From assembly GCA_037179385.1 (NCBI GenBank), contig CM074190.1, positions 6,462,284 to 6,526,283 on the forward strand: a stretch of DNA of 64,000 nt, read 5' to 3'. The notes below the pieces were generated by a model that worked only from the letters and a program-made list of their open reading frames with translations, made no database searches and had not been told where the DNA came from. Of the stretch, positions 13,001 to 28,000 are shown one piece after another. The stretch is from Holothuria scabra. Lineage: Eukaryota > Echinodermata > Holothuroidea > Aspidochirotida > Holothuriidae. How positions within the stretch are numbered: position 1 is the stretch's first letter; each line of letters opens with the position of its first letter. The position numbers were made by a program, and so were the translations under genes.

Positions 13001-16000
13001 CCTTCGCTTAACACAGTTTTTAGAGAAAAACTGCAATTGGCAATAATACAGTACTTGATTAATGGTTCACTTCTCCAGTAAGCTCTGCTTCAATGAGCAG
13101 CAGTTTTGATTACCATTCTGGTACAATAGAAGCCCAACAATTGGGGGTTCAAATAACAACTTTCAACAAAATCTGAAATAGGTGCTGGCAAAAAGGAAAC
13201 AACTTTATACTTAACTTATTGTGCACTGCACTTGGGCTAGATCCCCTTTCAGTTTATTCTGTGATAAACTGCTATCACATGTCAACTTTGGTATTCATTT
13301 TCAAATGCTTAAATGGGAATATAATTGGTGTTGGAAACAGTTTGTCAGGAGGTTAGCATAGGGTATTTTTTCTCCATATGATAATTTACAAACTAGGGCA
13401 TCATGTTAACTGTATTTGAGAGAAATAATGGCATGCTGGAAGGACTTGAATGGGAATGGGGCAGAAGAGGAGACAGGAATACTGTTGTTTGGAGACATAC
13501 AGTATGTTGTGTCTCAGTTAGAGGGAATGGAAAAGCTAGAAAATGAAAGTTTGAGAAAAATAAGTTCAGAGATTTCCAGTTTGGTTGAGTCAAAGTAATT
13601 GGACTGTCAGCTTAGAAGTGTTGAACCATTGTGCACAAACTTAGTTACTCCAAGTATTACTGAATTTTAAAAATCCATTACAAAGGTTCCCTTTTTATGA
13701 ATCCTAAATTAAAAAAATAGACCAGGACCAAATTTTTGTTGATGTAATACAGTGAAACAAAGTTAAGCATTTTGTTGAAATTTTATTCATTCCAATCATT
13801 TGTTTCTCAAGATATTGGTTTTGGGAAGTTGTTACTTTTTCTACAGAAAGTGAACTTAAAGCAAACAGGTGTGATGTCATGCACAGTATGCACATTGACT
13901 GCCAATGTTTCATTTTTCTTTATTTTTTATGTTATCATTTTGACCTTGCATTGTTTACAGATGCTTTCTTTCCCTGAGGGTTATAGTAATATTTTCAAAA
14001 TTCTATTGCTTAGAATGTATGTATGGTATCATTACATAAAGGTTTTGTCTCATAAATGGTGGTCATTTTAAAGAAAAGCAAAATCAAGGCTATCAATGTG
14101 ATTCCATGACATAGCACCTGCTTGCTTCAAGTTTACATTTTGTAGAAAATGAGACAATTTCATATGCTAATATTTTGAGATGCACACATCAGAAATGAAT
14201 GGATGCTTAGAATATATTCCCCTTAAACCAATTAAACATAAATTTGGTTCTGGACTTTTCTTTTAAATCCACTAAGTTGGTTCCATGTGTTTGTAAATAT
14301 ATCTGTAGTTGGTGTCCACAGAAAGTTGATCATCCCTCAAGTTGTGAACTTGTACTTAATTGCATAATTGCATATCTTGATATAAACTGACTTGATGGCT
14401 TGATACAGTACATTACTTGATTTTACTGTTTCCCCTTTTTTGGAGGGGGGATGAGGGGAACATTTAAGTAGGGAAGTGATAGGTGGGGTCTTATGAAGAT
14501 TGCAATATGACTTTGGTCAAGTCTCATTCATGTGATATTTCAAAATAACCTTTGTAGACTCCATATGCAGAGCTTCCAACCATTCTGTTTTTGCCAGAAT
14601 AATTGGGTTTTTTTTGAGCAAAATATGGCATTCTGTTTTTTCTTATGGAATTCTGCTTTTTTCTTCAAAATTTTGAATTATAGGCTCATTTACCATTCAT
14701 AGTGATATGCATTGAAAAGTTTGCAGTTTGCACTTCTAAGTTCTGCTTAATGAGCCGTACATGTCCTGCACATATGATATGTGTCTTCACTGCAGATGCC
14801 AGATATCGCCCACAGTGATATTGCATTCCTGTACAAGTGGAGTGAATTCAGTTTACCCAGACCCCATTATTGTGATCTTGGCACAGCTTGCAAAACTTAT
14901 CAAAAAATAGTATGCTGTGCAGCCAGTTATTGTACAAGGTTGTAAGTTTTGTTTTGTAAAATTCTGTTTTTTTTTTTCTGGAAATTCTGGGTTTTTTTTG
15001 CCGTTTGAGTTCCTTTTTTTGGTTTGACAAGGTTGGCAGCTCTGCATAAGCTTAGGAAATGAAGCTGTTGTGTTTGTTGTCAACGAAAGGAAGACAAGAA
15101 TCACTCCTGAATGATGTGACATCACTGTAAAAGTGAAAGAGAAACAGAAATCAATGAAACTAGTCATATTTATTATGTGCTATCATTTTGATTTGTAGCA
15201 GGTTTACATAAACTTGCACTTACAGTTGTAGCTAAAGAAAACTGTGCCAACAAAAAATACTTTTGCTGGCTAGTGCAGCAAGTGTACAAATGCTCCACAT
15301 GACCTTTGCCAGATGTTGGTGGAGGGTTACAATACAAATGTACTTTTTGTTCAGTAATTATACAGCATTTAACACACGTAATATGAGTACACTACCATGG
15401 TACTTTTCAGTAAATTAAGAACAGTATATTGCAATATCTGTTAAGTGTTATAATAATCTAGTAATTTTTGCAGTTTACTCTGTGAACAGATTTGTCACTA
15501 GAAATTTTCATTGCTTAAATTTCTGGAAATAGGTCCAGGGTTTGTAGATAGAAGTGAGGGATGTGAAGGAAGTAGAGCAAAAGAAATTAGGAGCATTAAA
15601 ACTTTAAATCAACATTAGCAATAAAAAAATATATTTGCTTTCATTTCCCAGGTTATTGTTATCTCCTTTTTTTTTTTATTTTTAACAGGTGAAGTCATCC
15701 GTTTCCGAGACATTTTAGATTTCCCTGCCTCTCTGTGGTTAATATTCTTTATTTGTGTCACATACTACGTTGCTGTCTTTCCCTTCATTGGCCTTGGCCC
15801 GTAAGTGTAGAATATCAATAGTTGTGTTTATCAAAAGGAGGTATTATGCTTCATTTTGTTTGTTTTATTTCAAAGAGCAGTATAAAGATGAGGAGAGATT
15901 TTGCCAGAATAGAAAGATATTTTATTTAACATCAAAAATATTGTGCAACTTCAGTATTCATTTTAACAGTGTGATTGAGACAATTTGGGTATAGAGGATT

Positions 16001-19000
16001 AGCCATTGGACAAGTTTACAAGAATGTGAAACTCTGGACTTTGGAGGGCATGTATAGACTTGCTAGATAGAGTTTTCAGTTGTGCTTGAGAAGAGTTATT
16101 GTGGGGTCCTTAGCCTTGTCTATTATTTTCTGAAACTTGTAGTCTTGATGGTTTAATTCACCAACAACACTGATTAATGCGGTTAATTCTGTAATTGTCA
16201 TTTCGTATACAAAAGAGTGACTTAAGATGGTTATTTCCATAGCATTGTGGAATGTAAAACTTCTGAAAAATACCATCTGTTATAAGTTCGTCATAACTCA
16301 TGCACTCATGTGTCATTTTGAAGCTCATCAAATGTTCCCTACAGGAATTGAGATAACTGCAATAATCAGTGTAGAGGCATGTCCCTGCTTCTGATAGAAC
16401 ATTCCACAAAAATGGTTTGCATTGTTTAGCATATGAAAATTTGAAAGTATAAACTGGCTATTCATAAGGAATGGGTGGTATACTAATATTCATGTGATTT
16501 CCAATACTGGTGGTACAGGTTGTAAAAATATTGAAAATGTTTGGTGTGTAACTAATACTGATTCTTGCAGAAATTGCCAATACTCACTTTAATTGCCAAT
16601 TAACTAAAACAACTGTGCTGGAATGTAAGAATGATGAAATATTGTACACAAACATCAATACTCACACGGAAACTGAAATGAAATTATCCCAAAGTTCTCC
16701 CTTCCGCAATATCACCATATGTCAGCCTGCTTGATATTATAGACAGCATGCACTGTTTAACCCTGCATTCACTGGCCACAGATGACGAATTCTTTATCGC
16801 CATGGAAAACAGACAACCAGTAATTTGAGGGAGTGTTGCGTACTTTAGTTTCTTCCTCAGTTCTATGTAAAATCTCCCTGCAACTGTTTATGCCCCATAT
16901 GATCATAGGCATTTTAAAAATCATACAAGAGTCACAACTTCCAACTTTCTGATTTTGAAAACCTCTTTATGGCCAATTGTTCATTCTATCATTCACTTGA
17001 ACATCTACATGTTTCCTATTCTCACTGTAACAAGGTAGTCTTTGCAGGAAGTTTTTCTTTGTACATAAATACACACATTCATGTGCACAATGAAAATCCT
17101 GGTTTGCAAGACTCTGTATTGTTGACATCATTCCTTCCGGTAGCAGACAAATGTTGGGATGCCTAAATGCATGCACAATAAAGGTCCCGCCATACGGGAA
17201 ATGGCAACGCATTAGGTTGTACATTGAACATTATTAACCTGGTGTGTGTAAAGGACACAGTCAATTTTCCCAGAATTGGTAAAACAACATTTTATATGCT
17301 CTACCAAAGCAGCAATGCATGAACAGTGTATGTGTCTGTAGTTTCCACAATACCAGTCGTGTACACTCCACAGTACCCATGACCTGTTCTCTCCGAAGGA
17401 CACTGAGTTTGCACCTTCTGCTTGTCTTCACTTAACCATCTAATCAAGCATGCGCTATCAGTTAAATGATCCTATTTCATTAGTCTACAGTTCATCCTGG
17501 CAATGAGAAGCAGCCTTGCTGACTCAGTTTGTCACAGAACAGTCCATTGTCTCGCTGAGAACAACCTCTGATAAGAGAAATTTCTCCGTGGACACTACAC
17601 AGTTTAAAAGTTCATTCACAATTCACAAGTTTAGCAAATGGAGATGAGCTGGTGTGACCAGGCGGGCGGGATCAAAGCATCGTTATCTCGTACGGCAGTA
17701 TCTGACTCGGTATTTTTTTCTTCAAAAGACCATCGGTCAGTGGTATTTGCTAGAGAATTCCACATCGGGCTTAACACGTAATAAATATTTCATGTTATCA
17801 CCCAAATCTATTATTCATCTTACCTACTGTTAGTCAAGCTGCACAGGTTAAAAAGGGTTATATCAAGTTTTGATATGTTAGAGGGTTTATGCTAAGCATT
17901 TTGGTGAAATTTTCATTGAAATCCAATATGTGGTTGTCAAGATATGAGCAAGTAAAGTTGTCACATTTTCAACCAACAGTGAACTTGAAGCACATATGAC
18001 ATCATATCCCCATATTTATGGACAATCTTTTGTTTTTCTTTTAACTTTACAACCTGTTTTCTCCTCAGCAGTCCCAAATTATCAAAATGTGATTGCCTAT
18101 GGGGTACAAGAATTTTTTTGAGTCCCCATGGGGAGGTCCTACTCCTGTTAATGTCAAGGTCAACATAACAGTCTGATAAAACAAAAGGAGACAAAGCATT
18201 CTTTGTCCATGTGAGGAAGTGATATAATCTCTGTTCTCCTCAATCTCACTTTGGAACACAAATCTAATAACATCATTTGCAGATGTCTTGAGAAATACAT
18301 GTTTGATTTGAATGGGAATTTCATCATACTGAGTAGATTTAGTTCTTCTTTCACATGTGAAAACTAAATTTTGCTTAGAACTTTTCCTTTAAGGTAAAAC
18401 TGGTTCAGGAACAGTGACTAAATAGTTTTTATTTTTCAGTTTTATCATGTGATATGGTATATGTGCATTTTTAAAAGAAAAGTTGAACTCAAACAAATGT
18501 AATATGTACAACTTTTTTTATTTTATCCTCAGAGCATTTATTGCTGATAAATACAACACTTCCATTGCCTATGCAAATTTTGTCACAAGGTACGAATGTT
18601 TCATGTTTCTTCTTGTATTTGTATTACAACATTGACTTTTTCAAACCTTCTTTGACAGCATGATTTATTGCGCAGTTTTGGAGGCATTAAAGAATTGATG
18701 ACTGTGTTTGGAACGTTTATTTTAGGCAGCACAGGTTGTTTATAACTGTATAATTTTTAGCTATTCTCATTATTCTTTAATGTTTTTCTTAAAGAGACCA
18801 ACTGTGGACCTATTTCCAAGTATTATCTGACCTCACGACATGTAAACAAACTAAATGCAGATTTCAGTTGCAAGACATAATCTTTCTCTGTTTCATGTTG
18901 ATCTTGTTCAATCTTGTGATAATTTATTTGGATCACATTCAGAGGTAGATCAAACACTTTTAATTTTTTTCTTTCAGTTTGGTGTTTATCATCTCTGCCG

Positions 19001-22000
19001 TAGCTTCACCAATAATTGGGGTTGTAGTTGACTACACCGGAAAAAATGTCTTTTGGGTTTCATTAGGTGTGATAATGACCCTAGCATCCCATATGCTTCT
19101 TGCCTTCACATTTGCACCACCATTGCTAGCTATGGTAAGATGGTTTTTCACTTTATACACCTTATTTCTGTTTCGCCTGGAAAACATTATTTAGGAGGTC
19201 AAAGCCGTATTTCATAAACGTTACATTGGATCTTAAGTTTTGTTTCCAATAGGGCTTTTGTACAATGGATTAAAGCGGAGATCAATTGTAAGTTTCTATG
19301 AAACAACGTGGAGATAAAACTACTCTTTCTTTAACTCAAATCAACTACGAGCTACTTTTAATTACCGTACAGTTTAACAGAGTTTTAGAATGTTATTTCT
19401 CTCCTCTCATGTCACTTTATAAACTCACATTCATTTATGTACCATTCCCAAACCACAGACTGCAGCTGCCTCATCTAGAGGCAAGGTACTTTAGCCTTGT
19501 TTTGTTGTTTTGATACATTATAATAACAGGATTAGGTTGGTCTGCTGGGGTAATTTGTGCCATTACAAAGCATATGTACAGCTGCTGCAGTTTAGCTGGT
19601 GTGGGGGGTGCGGGTGGTGGATGGGGGTGGGGAGTGGCTTTGTTGACTTCTTACCTGAACAATGGAAAGTTAAAAAGGTCTCTAAATCTCTAAAGGATGT
19701 TACCATTGCTTTTGCTACTTGTGTATTCATACAACAGAACCTATCAACATTCTATAAATTATTCAAAATTAAAGCTCATTGATGACCTTCATGTTTTTTG
19801 GAAACAAACTTTTATACCTGCTGAAAAGTTATTCAGTTAATATTTTTGCATAGGGCATACTCAAAGATTCAGTGAGCTTAAAGAGAATTATTACTAAGCT
19901 CATTTCATTTTCTTTAGTACATAAGTTGATCCCAACAGGTGCAACACATAAAAAATTGCTTTTGCTTTTGCTGTTAACTCCAGTGGTAAACACATTTATG
20001 GTATATCAGGGAGGTGTTAGGAAGGAGACACAACGTTCTATTGACTCTTTGATGCAATGTTTGTTGCCACCAGTAATCTTCCTTTTGTTCCCAAATATTT
20101 TTTCTCAATACCTGGACCAACTAGGATCAGTGATACATTGTCCAAATTCCAGTGAGAGGGCACGCCCTTACGTTGTATCTCGTTAACTTTTCGTTGCCAG
20201 CCGTCGTGAAAACATATCAAATTTTACACTTTCGTCTGTATACGTCCTAATAAATGTAAATTCTGTTTATTTGGAGAATTTTAACGCTGTATACATTTTG
20301 AGTGTGTTGAGGAATTATGGTGAAAGTTGCAAAAATTGGGTAAAATGAATTAGCCTTTAACAATGCCTGTAGCAGACAACTCATCGAATTCATTGCAAAA
20401 CAAAGAAAGTAAACTATTTTAACTTTCATTGACAGTCGTTTAGCTAAAACTTTTGATTAGAGTTTGAAACCTGTCAAAAACAAACCTCATTTCAAAGCAT
20501 CTTTTAACAAAGACAATTGTTTCAGGATTACTTGGGTGTAAAAGAGGCAAATCCTCTTAAGCATGGGACAGGTCAACAAGGCTTAACAATAGGAACAAAG
20601 AGGACTGTCAATCAAAGTTTGATGTTTGAATGGGAATTACTATTTTTGAAGTACCTATTGTGTGACAGATAGGGTTGGTTTGTCTCCTTCCTAACACCTC
20701 CTTGGGTAAATACATGGCATATGTCATCAAGACCATGTGATTAAAGTTTGATGTTGTTGAAACAGTTGCAATACTGGAGGCTTAAATTTTAAAGTGGGCA
20801 TGACATGGTCACAAAAACTTTTGTGTATTGCAAGAATCGATACAGTATTTTACAAATATCATCTCACACCCCATTTGAAACCTGTACAATTCGGTATAAA
20901 TGATATTTGAAGGAAGACATTCAAAATCTAATTTCGAAAAATGCCGCAACAGGTCACCTGACCTTTACGACGCAATTAGCGACACAAACTTCGCCTGATT
21001 TAAGACCGTCCATCTAGATGTCGAACTAATGTAATGCTCAGTAAAGTTATCTTATCTAGTTAGCAACTTCATGAAAAAAATTGCATTACAAACTTGTCAA
21101 ACAATACAGAGTGAAAGGCGCGGATCATGTTGGGGATTTGGAACAAATCATTGGCCAGTATGTTCCTGTGCTTATGCGCGCATGTAAAAACAGTTCTGTC
21201 TATTGCAAGAACAACTCAGTTTGGGCGACTATTCAGAACAGCTATGAACATGCTTGGACAGTCCACAACAAGAGCGTCCCCTCTATGAGCCCGTCTTTAC
21301 TGTGGGAGCTGTTGGGTGAAGGTGCTTTTGCGAATACTAAGCAGTCACTGCGCAATGCACATTGTAGTCAGTGGCCATGCTCACAGCTATTGTAGCACTA
21401 GTGTTTGCAATGATGTATCGCTAACTCCAGTTATCATGCACATGATTCGATGATGGTGAGCTCCCTGGTATAGTGTTGTGGGAATAACTGTTCATAGGTA
21501 TTCTTAATTACTCGAGACTCACTTCACAAGAGTCGCTACACTTCGTCTCCTCGCCGAAGTCGCGCGGGATATCGGCCAGTTGGATGGAAAGGCTGTATCT
21601 GCTTGTTGGGTACCTTTCTGTCTAGTTTCTTTCTCACAATAAATTTCATTACATTAAAATACACTACTACGCTGCTGTGCCTATCTGGCGCATGCACGTG
21701 CAACTATAAATAAATCATACTACGCAACATATACTGTACAAACTATTACTAGCACTATAAAGCTTAAATCTTAATAAATGACTACGCCGCTTGGCCTGAG
21801 TTTGCTGGGTTTTGGCCTGAGTGGCTGTAATATTACGGCTGCCCAAAACCAATAACCGACTTGCAGACTGTTTTAATATATGTACTAAATACTGACAATT
21901 TCTGCAGCCTCTGTGATGCAGCATAAAGGTTTCTCCCAAGAGGCAGCCTTGTCTTTCTCTTCAGCTTGTCACAACAGCAAGTGTGCCTCGTTACTTCTTA

Positions 22001-25000
22001 ACGCACATACAAGCACAGTACACTAAAACGATATACAGGTGCACATACCAAGACTTTGCATAACAAATACTAAGATTCCTCTGCGAGTGGCCATGTATTT
22101 ACAACTAATATGTACAGCAGGTAAGCTGACTGAAACTTTCCTGAAATGAAATAGTGCCACTACAGTGTTTTTTGCTGTGCCTACAATGACGTCACTATTT
22201 TGAGAGGCACCCACATACGTTTTTTCGCTTTCAGATTTTTAATGTGCTGAGCCTGCCCTGTAATTGGGAATTCACAATGTTGAATTTTGGTATTTATGCA
22301 CATAATTTAGCAGGGAAAACATTCACTTTATTTCAAGGTGTCCCCAAACAACATTTATCGAGAAACTTACTTTGGCCGTGTCATGCCCACTTTAAGGAAA
22401 AATTGTATCAAGAAATCTTAGTAATTGTTAAATTTTACAAGCTTAGTGAGGAGGTAGAGGGCACAATGATTTACCTTATTTTACATGCTTGAAACACAAT
22501 AATTCCATTTCAACATATCAATCAGTCAAAATGCAATATACGCCATCAAAAATGAAAGTGTTCCGCAAGGTCTGCAACAAGGAAGCAGCATAAAAATGTA
22601 TGAAATTACAAATATTATAAAGAACATAAAAACATATCTGCGATTAAACAATTAAATCACCTATGGGGATAGTCCTTTCATTATATACTTTTTACCTGTA
22701 AAAAGCATGAAGACAGAGATTAAAAGGTAAAAAATGAAAATGTCCATTAGCATGGTGAGTGGGGTCTTTCATGGTATTTACTCTTTTCTTTGCAGTCTTA
22801 TTTTAGCAGATTAAATCCAAAGATAGGGTTAGATGAGTTTTAATGACACCCCAACCCAAATGTATTACATAGTGACAGTCAAACCGACTAAAATTTCAAA
22901 GTTTAAATTTATTTTCAAGTATGGTTGAAAGGCTAGTTGGGTTTCCCATTAAGTCACCTTTTACGACAGGTGGGAAATACAGTGGGCATATTCTACAACC
23001 CCCAGCCCACAGGGGGCTCCAGAGATGAAAGTGCAGTACAGATGATCACGATTATTACCAGAATGGAACCTTAAACACTTTTACAGTATAGGTTGTAACA
23101 AAGTATCTTCAACTATACCTCAACTCTTTTCAAGTTTTGTCTGATGACTTGCAATCCCTTTTCAGTCTATAGTTAAAGTTAAGCCCAGGCTTAGGGAATA
23201 TATTTATGTTATACCCTGAGGGGATGCCAATGGCAAAATCAACTTGGAGGTAACAAAAATGTAAAAAAGACAAAATATTTATACTTGGACAGTAACTTTA
23301 TGATGCTCTTTTATTTGTTTGAACTGTATTATGTTTTTCGCCATGGTATGTTATAACAAAGATATCAGTCTAACCAATCTGATACAAAGGAGGGCAATAA
23401 ATTGGTCCGAACCCTTAGGATTTACAGCTTTACTGACTGACTTGTATCTTTAAAATTTCTCAGGTCCAGCAAATAGAAGATTGTATAGTGACTTGATGGA
23501 AGTTTGAAAGTAAACTCATAACTTATACCCCCTTTTCTTCCCCCCGCCTTCCCCCTTCAACTACTATAAACTGATATCTAGGTACAGTGAACACAACTAA
23601 AGGTCGTGGATTGAAAATTTATTGCAAGCCTATAGTTTTTCACTTTGAATGTTGCAAACACCTGAATTTCCTTTGATAAATATCAAGGGTCCCATACCTG
23701 AAAATCTTCAAGAAGAAGTTAGTCTACTATAGTAAAAGAAGTTTCATTAATTTGTAGCTTTCCTGAACTATTTGTTCATCTGCCAATATTTTTGCAAACT
23801 TTGAACTTACAGTCAGTATCTAGATATATATTATAGCAATCATGGAGTGTTTTTTGCTGTTCATATTACAGACAAGTTTAATAATACATGATTGAAGTAT
23901 TTTCACCTGAAGTAATATCCTTTGATGGGAAGACCTTTAACAATTCACTCTTTTGGTTTTGAACACTTGAGAAACAAAAGTCTTTCCTCATAACACTTTG
24001 ACAACATAACAATATTTATAAAAGTGTCTTAAAAACACTCTTAAGTCCCAGTCAATAAATAATGTGCACTTGAGTTGAAGAAATGATTTAAGTTTCATTT
24101 TTTACAAAACATTAACTCAACTAAGAACTATCAACTAGAAACATCTGAGTCATTGTTTCAAATGTTTGTCATAGTCACAACTTTGAATAACTTTCCATTC
24201 CTTCCAGTACAGCTGGAAGGGAATATGTATTCATCAATATGCATATATGTTTATATGTATTCATCTATAACATCCTGTGTTAATGCACAGTGTGTGTGTA
24301 TGTCCTCACAAGTACTTTTATACTATGTGTAAATAGTGAGTTCATGCTCTACTTTCAAACCTAGTAACATTTACATAATAAATCAATGGATACTGTTGCC
24401 TAGAAAAAAAAAACCCTTCCCCTATCAGCACATTCCCCAAAGGTCTTCTCTGCATGCATTAGTTGCTCTTACTGTTAGGTTAGTTTCCTCAAACATTATA
24501 TCCTAGAGGGAAGGGATGCACCTTTTACCCAATAGCAATAGTAAAGGACTGAGGGATATAGTTTTGGTGTGAGTCTCTTCTTTTCATCGTAAAGTAATTT
24601 TAGGGACATAAATGATGTGTTCCGCCTTCCAATTATCTATCCCACAATGCTTTGCAATTTTTATTGGGAAAAAGTCTATGGGTAGGTGACTGGGTGGTTA
24701 TTGGTCCCCTCATACTCCTAATGTACCCATATCAAACCACTAGATTATCTCAAGATTCAACATGGATGATTTACAAAAAGCTGCTGGACATATGATTCAT
24801 ACTGTCTTCTTCTGCGCCCATGGGTTTGCTATGCACAAATAATTGGCTATGACAAAGAGTAATTTAGTTCTTGCATGCCTTGTTATTCTGTGAACATTTT
24901 TGGTTCCTTGTGTAACAAAGGAACCTATGCAGTCACCTTGGCGTATGTATGTGTGTGTGTGTGTGTGTATGTGTGTGTGTATGTGACGGATTGGAATGCG

Positions 25001-28000
25001 AGGTATGTGGTGCGATAACTCAATAACCGAGTGATCAATTTTTTTCAAACGTGGTATGTATGTAGATGTTGTGGAGTAGATGTGCCCTATTGTTTTTGGT
25101 GGAGGTCAAAGGTCACTGGTGATCACCAGAGGCCAAAAACTGAATTTCTGTTAGTAGCTGTAACTCAGTATCTGTTGTTCAAGCAGTGGCATCATTTTAG
25201 GATAAGTTAGATTGGTAGGAGGTGAAAATGTTGGCACATTAACCAAAATAATTGGAAAGGGTCAAAAGGTCAAAAAGTAATGTTTTATTGATATCTTGCA
25301 ACTGAAACATTTTAGAGGGGTGGTGTAATGGAGATTTGTGTTCGTCTAAGTGAAATGCACGTGATGACCCCCTTGACCTCACTTGACCTCATTTGACCTT
25401 TTGACCTTTGTGACTTTTTTGTGACTTTTTTGTGACGTCAAGATTTGTCTTGATCAGACGAACCAAAAAGGCTATTACACTACCCTCCTACAATGTTTGT
25501 TACTTGAGTTACTGACATTTAAATGACAGGCTAGTGTGTACATGTAGGTCATATGTAGGCCTATTGCAATGCCAGGTATGCGGTGCAATTACTCAATAAC
25601 CAAGTAACGTAGTGGAAATAATGGAAAGTTGTGTTCGTCTAAGTAAAGTGCACATGAAGACTCTTTGGGTCTTTGTTCAATTGGTTTAAAAGTCCAGCTG
25701 AAGTTTAATGCCTTTAGACAAATGCAATGTATAAAAGAAAAGAAGAATTATAACCCCCTCTCAGTCTAAAAGCAGTTTAGTTAACAGTCAGGACAGTAAT
25801 GCAATTATTATTAAAAACAACCTTTTCCTCACATACAGTATTGAATAAAGTTATTCACAGTGCAAGCTAAGATTCCAATTTCAGTAGTAAAATATGAAAG
25901 CAGTTTCTCTTCTTTACCTCTGCTTTTACCCTAGGGACTACAATGCTGTTTCTAACACCCTCTTTAGGTTAAAAGGTCAAGTTGAAAGTCATTTATTAGA
26001 TTCTACAGAGCTATGTTTGTTTTTTGGTCTTCCAGCCAAATTGTGAAGAAGAAATTGGTGGTAATAAATCACTATCGGGCTGCCTTTAGTTGCAGAATTG
26101 TGGGCTTTTCCTTATTTTTGCTTTTCAGGCAAACACATTGGGTAGTCTAAAGGACAACCATGACATAATTTCTAGTCATCCATCATAAATTTTGGTTGTC
26201 AGGAATGACCAGATGACTGTTAAATTTCTTTGGTGCAGAAGAGACTGTGTTTATTTACAATCAGTTTTGATCTACTTTGACTGTATTTGACCTTTGTGAC
26301 TTCTTTTTAAGGTCTGGATTTGAATTGTTGAGATTGACCAAAAAGGCAATTAACTAACCTCCTGTACTACCCCAAACTCAAGTAAATGACATTTTAGTGA
26401 AAGGTGATGAATGTATTTGTCGCATGGAAGTGGGCAGTGTGCAGTGTGATAATTTGAAAAGTTTAGTGTTCCATTTCTCTCAAACGGCAAGTGCTTATAT
26501 GATTTTGAAATTTAATGTGCCCCTATGTTTTTGGGTGATGGCCAAAAGTCATTGGGGTTAAAGGTGCAAATTATGCCTTACCTTGGGACTACCTTAATAC
26601 AATATCATCTTTAATGCAAGGAACCATAGTGCCCTTGGGCTCTTGTTATGTTTGAATTTTGACTGTTCCCAAAAGTTGTAATTCTGACTGTCTGTAGGAG
26701 TTTTAATTGATTGGGTTAGATGACTTTCAAAATTCTTTTTTTTTTAAATGTGAGTTTTTTGGAATGTTTTATTTCTTTTGCAGTGCATCATGGGAGTTGC
26801 TTACTCAGTACTAGCTTGTGCTTTATGGCCCATGGTGGCATTTGTCACTCCGGAGCATCAACTTGGCACAGCATATGGATGGTATGTTGCAACACAGTTA
26901 TATGTCACTCATGGTTTCAGTTCTATTTATAACATAATATAGTATCTCTCTTCTATAAGATCCATGGCTGGTCATAGTTCATTATCTAGGAGGAGGGACC
27001 TAGAGGAACTAGAAGGCTCCATCTCCTAGCCCTGCCCCACTACAATACAGAAAATTTAATCACATCCTTTCTAACAAAATGTGTAATGACAGATATGTTG
27101 GTTCTAAACAAATGAACGAGGTATCTTGGACACTATGTTGAAATTTCAATTAAATCTTAATACGGATCATATTTTATTTCACATATAAGTATTTGTTGTG
27201 ATATTCCTGAATGTAAATATGGCATAAAAAAGGTATATAATGAAAGGGTTACTCAGTATTACTTATACATTCAAAATAAATATATATTGTCAATTTATTT
27301 AATAAAAGCCAACCATGAATTAGAATATTTGGGCTTACTACTGTAATTCAAATTAGGAGGACCTATTTCCCCAAAGGTTGCTACTGCTGTTGTGTATGAT
27401 GCTCCACATAAGAAGTAATGGAGAAGGGATAACAACTAAGGGTCCCAAAACTGGAAAAAAAAGTGCCATGAGCACTGCTAGATTAAGCGGGGAGACTCTA
27501 AAGTTGAGGTGCCAAACCCTATCTAAACCTAACCTATAAGGTGATATTTTAGTGTGGGCATTACTTTCATCTGAACATGGCTTGATATTTAGCAGTATTT
27601 TCTAAATGTTATAGCAAACTCCTTCATTGAATTGTTTTTGTATGTACAGATTGCCTTTCACAGGATCATTTCATTATAAACTGTTGTTTGGTTTTATCTT
27701 TTTCATTTACCTATAGCATGCAGTCTTTACAAAATCTAGGCCTGGCTGTCGTAACTATTTTAGCTGGAGGTCTTGTCGATTGGAGTGGCTATCTAATGTT
27801 AGAAGTCTTCTTCTGTGCCTGGCTCTGTGGTGAGTCATTGTTGATTAATTTTAGTTTTGAGTTTATATTTCTGAAGCTTTTTAATTTATCTGTTTTCTAT
27901 GTCTCATTTAGTTACCTTAAAGTAGCAGTCATGATGTTTGTTGGCTGCAATAATCTCATACCAAAGGTTAAAGGACATAATTTATGTCTCTTGGATCCTT

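Larger units (their letters stand above)
20793..22391 (+). mobile_element. TTAA-flanked TIR element, family E copy 1 (interrupted)
   Basis: Inverted ends AGTGGGCATGACATGGTCAC and GGCCGTGTCATGCCCACT are flanked by TTAA at 20789-20792 and 22392-22395. A second, inverted copy lies at 56135-56977. The copy here is interrupted by 688 bp (21477-22164). The TTAA target resembles the piggyBac group, but the ends do not show its usual CCC start. Confidence 0.7.

Noticed and set aside
21715..21939. Minus-strand frame inside the LTR-like block
   Set aside because: No similarity to known proteins. The block is better explained as a non-coding LTR.
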